Positions 57,668 to 64,000 of a stretch of 64,000 bases of DNA are shown here, in pieces (position 1 is the stretch's first letter; each line of letters begins with the position of its first letter). The stretch comes from Desmodesmus armatus. Lineage: Eukaryota; Chlorophyta; Chlorophyceae; Sphaeropleales; Scenedesmaceae. Where the stretch lies: the NCBI GenBank assembly GCA_007449985.2, contig VIIQ02000024.1, positions 1 to 64,000 on the forward strand. Direction: 5' to 3'. Below the pieces are notes generated by a model that had not been told where the DNA came from, did no database searches, and worked only from the letters and a program-made list of their open reading frames with translations. Made by a program: the position numbers and the translations under genes.

Positions 57668-57912
57668 TGTGTGTTTCTGGTAGTGGGGCCCAACAGTTGC
57701 TCAAGCTCGTCGCACCTCCACCAAGGCTGGTCACTAGCTAACATGTTGCAACCAGCTGTCAGCAGATGTGATGACATCACAGCTACCAGCCACACAGAAA
57801 TACGATTGAGATACTATGCTGTGGTTGTCTCTTGCCTTTCATCAAAATGGTAGAATTTATGACCGTACCCCATGTAAATGTAGGACAGTCAACGCGCCAG
57901 GCCGTCACATTG

Positions 57913-57917
57913 TTACA
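57913..57917 (-). promoter_or_regulatory. TGTAA poly(A) signal candidate (FKBP, minus strand)
   Basis: TTACA on the plus strand is TGTAA for the FKBP transcript, about 480 bp after its stop. With the plus-strand signal at 57663 the two convergent transcripts could overlap slightly. Confidence 0.5.
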
Positions 57918-58397
57918 AAACATACGGGTCGCATCAGCATTGCATTGGAGGAGGCCTCCTGATACACTCCAGCAACCAAGGATGCTGTGTGCAGTCCCGC
58001 TCCAGCAGCACCCAACACCCAGCTCTGGCTGCACATTACCTCCTCTTGCCCAGGAGCTCAACCTGAGAGAGGCACAGCATGAGCAGTTTGCAGCAGCAAG
58101 AGACAGAGACGCACACAGCACGGACCTTACCAATGCACAGCACTTGCCAAAAAGCCCTGGCAGCACCTACTACAGCATACCTTATGACATACATGTCCAT
58201 TCAGTAGGTGAACACTTTATGGTGTCATACCACACAGTCACAAACTGCTTCGGGCTGCATTATTGCACTGCTAGCACACAGCTAGTCACAGGCCTGTACT
58301 GCAGAACCACTAGTGATGTACTGCAGCAGGGCACTGTGATTGACGCGACGCGATGCTGCGCAGCAGAGCAGCAGACAGTGTCCTGCCACCATTGGGG

Positions 58398-59653
58398 TCA
58401 CACCTCAAACTCCAGCTGTGCATTGGGAGGGATGACACCCCCTGCACCCCGGCTGCCGTAAGCAAGCTCAGAGGGGATTAGCAGCAGCCTGCACAGCATG
58501 CACAGCAAAGCACAGCACAGAATGCAGCACAGCACAAAGCTGGTGTGGTGAAGCGCCTGAGATGACAAAAAGCGCGAGCCATGTGTCAACGCATAGGACG
58601 CGCTCACCTGCCGCAAGTTTGCCTGCATTGGTGAGAATGCAATGCATACTTTGAATTCTTGTGTCAATCCCCTGAAGGTGACAGAGTCCAGCTTGGCAGC
58701 ACAGGCAAACGCTGCACAAGGCTTCAACCTCCCTCCTCTCCCTGTTGGCTGCCTTTCATATCCTGAATGAGCCAACACACACAAACCCAACCTCTTGGAA
58801 TTTGCTGCCTCTGCCACCCCCTGCCCTGCGTCTGTCATCATCTCGCGCGCCATCCCCCTTCTCAGTCCCCCCCTCCCACCTCTTGCCCCCCTCCTTCATG
58901 GGCGGCACTCCTTGTCCCCTCCCGCCTTGCTCACAACCCCATCTTGCGCCCCTCCCTTCCTGCTCCGCTTCCCTCCCCCATGTTGCCTCCCCCCCCCCCT
59001 GCCCTGCTCTCCTCCCCCCTCCCACCTCTTGCCTCCCTCCTTCATGGGTGGCACCCCCTCTGTCCCCAGGATGCCCATGTCCCAGCCCTGGATGACCTCA
59101 CGCACACCAATCTTGAACGTCAGCGGCCGCCCACGCTCATACGAGCTGTCAAACACACGCCCGTTGCTCGCCAGGCGGCCGGTGTAGTGGCACCTGCAGG
59201 CAGGCAGACACCAGCAGGGGATAGCAGGGCGAACATAGGGTGCATTGTAGTCACACACGCTGCCTCATGTATGAAGTCACAAAAACATGTATACACAAAA
59301 CGTGCTTGGCACTCTTGCACACCCTCCTTTCTCTCTTTATCACTCCCCCCGCTCTCTTGTGCTGCAGGCTTTTCTCTCCCACTCGCTCCCCCCCTCTCTC
59401 TCCCTCTCTCACTCTCTCACTCTGTCTCACTCCATCACTCACCTGATGAGTGCCCCCTTGACTGGCTCAGGGCCATCTCCCTCCTTGAGCTCACAGAACT
59501 GCAGCCCACTGGGTGAGGACGTCAGCTCACAGGCAGGGGCAGCAGCTGCCTCAGCAGGCTGTGCTGACTGCAGGCTGACAGCAGCGGCAGCACCACCCAG
59601 GACTGCAGCAGAGGAGAGCAAGTGCCGGCGGGTGGTGGTGTCCTGACACTCTG

Positions 59654-59688
<35 letters not shown>

Positions 59689-59810
59689 CTGGATGCCTGG
59701 GCACGTACGGGAGCTGGAACAGACTTGCGCAGAACCTGCGCAGATTGAGCAAGACAAGATTGACGTTTATTTTCATGTGTTGCATGCACGAGCCGCAGTG
59801 TGGCCATCAT
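58398..59810 (-). CDS. FKBP-type peptidyl-prolyl isomerase of the thylakoid lumen, three exons
   Basis: Exon 1 is 59443-59810, exon 2 59026-59193, exon 3 58398-58488: 208 aa. The N-terminus is a bipartite transit peptide: a Gln run (~42-52), then TTRRHLLSSAAVLGGAAAAV (a twin-arginine Tat signal) and an AEAAAA cleavage region. The mature protein has the FKBP fold marks: CHYTGRL, VFDSSYERG, FKIGVREVIQGWDMGI, LLIPSELAYGSRGAGGVIPP, ending LEFEV. It catalyses cis-trans proline isomerisation in the lumen and belongs to the FKBP13/FKBP16-like group; I cannot assign the exact paralogue. Start: the first of two adjacent ATGs. Intron 2 has C-runs and an echo of the exon 2 end (~58868-58925). Confidence 0.96.
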
Positions 59811-60360
59811 TCCCCGTACGGATTGCTATGGGACTCTTGGACCTTGGACCCTCCCCAACCTCACCTTGGTCTGCCCTGCTGATGCTACAAAGGGCCTGCT
59901 GTGGTGACCTGCACAGGAATGCGGGTTGGCTGAGTATTTTGATTGCTGAAGACAAATTGTAAAGACCAAGGTGGCGGGTTTGCTTTGGTTTCCTTACCCA
60001 CACACTGCATCTGGCACCTGTTGATCTAGCTGGAAGATTGGGATGGTGGAGACGAAAGCCTTGCAGCTGCGATATGTGAGCTTGCACACGAATGGGCATG
60101 GCGATCACGACGATGCACGGCCACAATGAAGGGTTCTCTAGACCCTCCAGTCAAACTCAGATCAGAGGTCAACATGTGTGCATTGACACTGCCATGTCCG
60201 ATTTCTGCGACGAAGATAGTTGTTATTGAAGTTGCTTGAAATCAGCACCAACGAAATAGCAGCAGCAACAGGATTGTGGCAGCAGCAAGCAGCAGCAGCG
60301 GCGGCACCAGTGCGGTCTCCCCAACCGCCTCAAGTGGTGGCAGCAGCCTTCTGTCTTGTT
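59811..60360. promoter_or_regulatory. Divergent 5' region of FKBP and TRDMT1
   Basis: 550 bp between opposite ATGs. No other gene. Confidence 0.7.
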
Positions 60361-63300
60361 ATGGCGGGAAGGCCAGCACTGAGGGTGCTGGAGTTTTATA
60401 GCGGTGAGTCCACCAGCGTCAGCACAGCTACAAGCTTGTGTGCGGCAGCTGCCTGCTTGACTGCAGCGACCAACAGCTGGTGTGTCCTGCTTTTGCCCCT
60501 GCGCATCACCTGCAGGCATAGGTGGCATGCATTATGCGCTGCAGAGAGTATGTCCTGCTGCTGTTGTGCTGGAGGCCTTTGACGTCAACCATGCTGCCAA
60601 TGCTGTTTATGCGCACAACTTTGGCAAGGCACCCCGGCAGGCGAGTCCAGTCTATGAGTTGTGCTCAGTGAGCACTGCTCACTCACTCACTTCACCCCAA
60701 GATACCAGAAAACCTTTCCCCAGATGCGGTTTGACAGTGCCAAATGACTTGCAACCGCTCCCACATGATCCTGGAACGGAGCCAAGTATCCACACACCCA
60801 ATGCTCAAGAGCACCTCCCTCCCTGGAGGGTGCGCGGGGGGTGGGGGGAGGGGGGGGGCAGGCGGCAAAGAGACAGCCACTAGCAGATGATTGCAGACAA
60901 CATTGAATGTGGTGTCCATGTTGCCGCTCCAAGTTGTGCTGCCTGTGCCGGGTGCAGGTGGACCTGGTGTCGCTGACAGCAGCTGAGCTGGATGCATACG
61001 GTGCTGACCTGTGGCTGCTGGCACCCCCCTGCCAGCCCTTCACACGGCAGGGCAAGCAGCTGGCGGGTGCTGATGCCCGCAGCAGCAGCTTCCTGCACCT
61101 CCTGCAGCAGCTGCAGCACATGCAGGTACAGTACAGTACAGTACAGTACAGTACAGGTATTGGGGACATAGTCCCAACCTTGGCACTGGCCAGAGAGCCA
61201 AGGGCTCAAGCCATGACTGCCTCATGCCATGCCTCAGTGAGGGCCTACCACTTGTTGCACCCCAGTCTCTCAGGTCAAGAATGAGGGCGAACGAGTCACC
61301 CACCAAGCCAGCCGTCAATTTTAGTAGCAATTTATTTTTAGTGGCGTGCCTGGGTACAGTATGCTCCTACAGTCCAGACACCAGTGTGCCCTCCTGGCTT
61401 CTCATTGAGGGTGGTGCCTCCAAGATTCACATACTGTATGTGACACACAGAGGTGCTATAGTTATAAGATAGAGCGCCAGCTAGCGTACATGGTATGCCC
61501 TATGCTTACACGCTTGCAGTACCCCCATGTTGACCTGATGTTGGTGCACTGATGTATTGTGTCATGATTACTTGCAGGCCCAGCCCAAAGGACTGCTGGT
61601 GGAGAACGTGGTTGGATTCAACGGCTCTGATGTGCAGGCACAGCTGGCAGCAGCACTGGGGGCATGCGGCTATCATACGCAGGTGTGCTGGGCAGGGGGG
61701 GTGTTGGTGGTGAAGTCACAGTGTGGGTGATGTTTCCACCATCGCGAGTAGCCACACCCATGCTGTATAGCACTGTGTACACATGCATCATGATATGCAA
61801 GCCTTGCGATTGCTTGTGTCAGCAATGAGGGCACACCCTGACCCTACCTTGTGATTTTGCACCTCTGGTTGGCCAACCAATTGAAGCTGCTGATTGTACG
61901 TGTTTGCTGCAGGAGTTCATCCTGACGCCACTGCAGTACGGTGTGCCCTACAGTAGACCCAGGTGAAGCCTGCAGGGTGGGTTGAGGCACCACCAGACTG
62001 CAACACTGCTGGCTGCAGCACCGCCGCCGGCAGCAGCAGACGAACTGCAATGAGTTGATCTCTCCACCATACCAACGATGTTGATGCGCTTTATTGGTGC
62101 AGTGTTTTCTGCTGAGCCTGCCTTGACGGTTGGCAGCAGCTCAAGACTCCTCAGCAGTTCTCTGGGCAGTCCAGCCTGGACGGGAGGATCAGATCCACGA
62201 GGGATTCCTTGCAGCAAATGCATCCTGACCAGCAGTGATTGTTGAAGTTACCAGTGATTGTGCACGCTACAGTAAGCTTGTGATGCAGTCTCAGCACTTT
62301 GTATCTGGTGTGTCTGTGTCCCGCTGCAGGTACTTTTGTGTGGCCAGCAAACAGCCGCTGCCTGTCACACTGCCAGGCCTGCAGCAGCCCTGCCTTTGCA
62401 CCCCCTCCCTGCTGCTGCAGCTGCAGCACCAGCGGGCAGAAGCAGCTCAGTTGTTGAGTGCAGCACAGCAGCACCTGGTGAGTCTGTTGGACAGTCCGTT
62501 GCTTTTTGCAGCATCTGGATCGATGGATAGTGGTAGTGGTAGTGATGGATGTGCGGATGCACTGCACTTGTGGCTAGGCTGGCTGCTACATTCACTCAGG
62601 TGAAGTGAGACAGAAGTGTGAGTGCACATGTTGCATTCACAGCATGAAGCCCAGGTGCGGATGGCTCTTCTTCTGTTTCGGCCTTAACTACCAACCAAAG
62701 TGGGGTTGATGTGCTGTGCTGGTGTTGCAGGCAAGCCATGTGCAGCATGTGCCCACGTTGGGGGAGTTCCTGGCGCTCCCAGTGCAGCACATACATCAAC
62801 GACAGCAGCATGCTGGCGCCAACCTGCAGCAGGCTCAACAGACCCCACAGCAGGACCAGCACCAGCAGCTACAGCTGCAGGAGCGCCAGCACCAGCAGTG
62901 CCAGCAGCACCAGCAGGAGCATGGGCAGCCCTCAGAGCCTCAAGCAGCTGCTGGCTCAGTCAGTCCCATGCAACAGTGGAGCTGGGTGCCTGACAAGGTG
63001 CTGCAGAAGCATGCTGACGTCATCGATGTGGTGTGCCATGCCAGCAGAAGCTGCAACTGCTTCACAAAGGTAGGCCAAGAGATGTCTTGCTTTGGGTTGG
63101 GTGGAGGAATAGAAAGGAGCGTACAACTCATGTTACCATGTTCAATCGCACTGGCCGAGCTTGGGCCAGGACCACACTCAAGAAGCCATGGGCGCTACAT
63201 ATGCTCATAGCAACCCTGTACAGGCCTGGGTGGCCTTTGCGAGGCTGGAGGCTTCATACCTCAACATGGTACAGTGCCGCCCCCATGTTTTTCTATCACA

Positions 63301-64000
63301 CTGAAGCATGCATTGACAAACAGCATGGGGAGCTCACCCAGGCCTCACCCCTCCTGCTGGCAGCAGCAGCAGCAGCAGCAGCAGCACGAAATGCAAGGGC
63401 ATGATCACTTGAGCGATGTGGCGTCGTGTTGCCGCAGGCGTACGGCCACTTTGCGCGCGGCACAGGGTCCCTTCTGGCCACGGTGCCTGACCCCTCAGCA
63501 GTGGACGACAGGTGGCAGCTGGTGCAGGGCAGTGGCAGCTTGGAGCTACGAGGCTACACACCACCAGCAGCACGGCACCGCAGCTCTGCTGAGGGCAACC
63601 CTAGCCTAGGGATGGACCCTGCCAAACAGCCACAGTGCAGTCAGCCCGGTGTCGCTGCCGCTGCCGTTGCTGGTGGTGGTGTTGATAGCGCAGGTGATGC
63701 TGATAGTGCTGCCAGTGCTGATGATGGAGAGGCCTCATCCCTCAGCACTGTTGATGCAGGCTGCAGCACCACCAGGGCACCTGTGGTGGCAGCAGGGGCA
63801 GCATCCTGCAGGCATCCTGCAGGTCAAGAAGAGCTGCAAGGCAGTGACGGCCTTGTTGCTGCTTGGAGGCAGTTGGGGTTGAGGTACTTCACTGTGGGGG
63901 AGATTGCCCGGCTGCACTCCTTCCCCGCCAGCTTCAGCTTGCCGCCAGGGGTAGGCAGCAGGCAGGGGTACCAGCTGCTGGGCAACAGCTTGAGCGTGGC
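60361..64000 (+). CDS. TRDMT1: TRDMT1/DNMT2, tRNA cytosine-38 C5-methyltransferase (C-terminus beyond window)
   Basis: Exons: 60361-60403, 60516-60640, 60958-61125, 61578-61682, 61913-61962, 62330-62477, 62731-63069, 63438-64000 and on; all phases agree. Motifs: I LEFYSGIGGMHYAL (AdoMet site), IV LLAPPCQPFTRQGKQL (catalytic Cys), VI LLVENVVGF, VIII EFILTPLQYGVPYSRPRYF, IX-X RQGYQLLGNSLSVA at the window end. By family it methylates C38 of tRNA-Asp in the cytosol or nucleus. Unusual: a Gln/His-rich insertion (~62800-62950) and an Ala/Ser/Gly-rich insertion (~63600-63800) in the target-recognition half, and a GC-AG intron after exon 2 (CGGCAG|GCGAGT). Introns have no exon echoes. Confidence 0.97.
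61126..61156. repeat. (GTACA)n microsatellite at a TRDMT1 donor
   Basis: About six GTACA units starting exactly at the 5' splice site of intron 3 (CAG|GTACAGTACA), so each unit regenerates a potential donor. Confidence 0.9.

Larger units (their letters stand above)
56718..58397. other. Convergent 3' region between acidic-protein gene and FKBP
   Basis: After the tandem repeat, no gene is recognised. The 209-codon open frame at 57832-58461 (+) runs antisense into the FKBP 3' exon and shows no domain, so I leave it out. Confidence 0.6.

Noticed and set aside
57832..58461. 209-codon open frame on the plus strand
   Set aside because: No family features, antisense to the last FKBP exon, and no splice-linked partners.

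Overview
The window is nuclear DNA of a green alga. The evidence is intron-rich genes with canonical GT-AG splice sites, TGTAA polyadenylation signals, dense CAG/CTG triplet runs inside and outside exons, a thylakoid-lumen FKBP with a twin-arginine transit peptide, and a central-apparatus flagellar protein (CFAP70). A chlamydomonadalean such as Haematococcus is my best guess, but that is inference. Base quality is imperfect. Several well-conserved genes show single-base reading-frame slips, always at a homopolymer and always in the missing-base direction. The first ~100 bases look like an unpolished contig end.

Positions 1-10940 are a head-to-tail array of a 4288-bp unit (about 2.5 copies, no differences seen beyond the first ~100 bases). 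Each unit carries a two-exon DDE transposase (IS630/Tc1/mariner type) on the minus strand. The transposase intron is almost completely filled, on the opposite strand, by a 250-codon ORF that resembles Vsr/DUF559 PD-(D/E)XK nucleases. Each unit also has a 675-bp segment bounded by perfect 22-bp inverted repeats, and the array ends exactly at the end of one such segment. This is the strongest candidate for an undescribed system here.

Positions 10941-15105 are mostly non-coding, with a hairpin-rich cluster (11406-11563) and one two-exon gene for a tiny secreted four-cysteine protein (12884-13339). Positions 15106-39896 hold three long minus-strand genes: a CCDC47-like ER protein, an ACAD8-type acyl-CoA dehydrogenase, and the complete rRNA-processing WD40 protein PWP2. 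Their introns are full of compound (CA)n-C(n) tracts and extra copies of the adjacent exon edges, often including the splice site and often still open with conservative changes. A TA-flanked hairpin MITE and the 3' end of a LINE lie in PWP2 introns.

Positions 40454-64000 carry TMEM258/OST5 (+), CFAP70 (-), an SCP-like phosphatase (-), a small acidic chloroplast-type protein (+), an FKBP (-) and TRDMT1/DNMT2 (+, running off the right edge). Three divergent gene pairs (PWP2/TMEM258, SCP/acidic protein, FKBP/TRDMT1) share 5' regions of 550-583 bp. The genes are unrelated housekeeping and flagellar functions and form no pathway.
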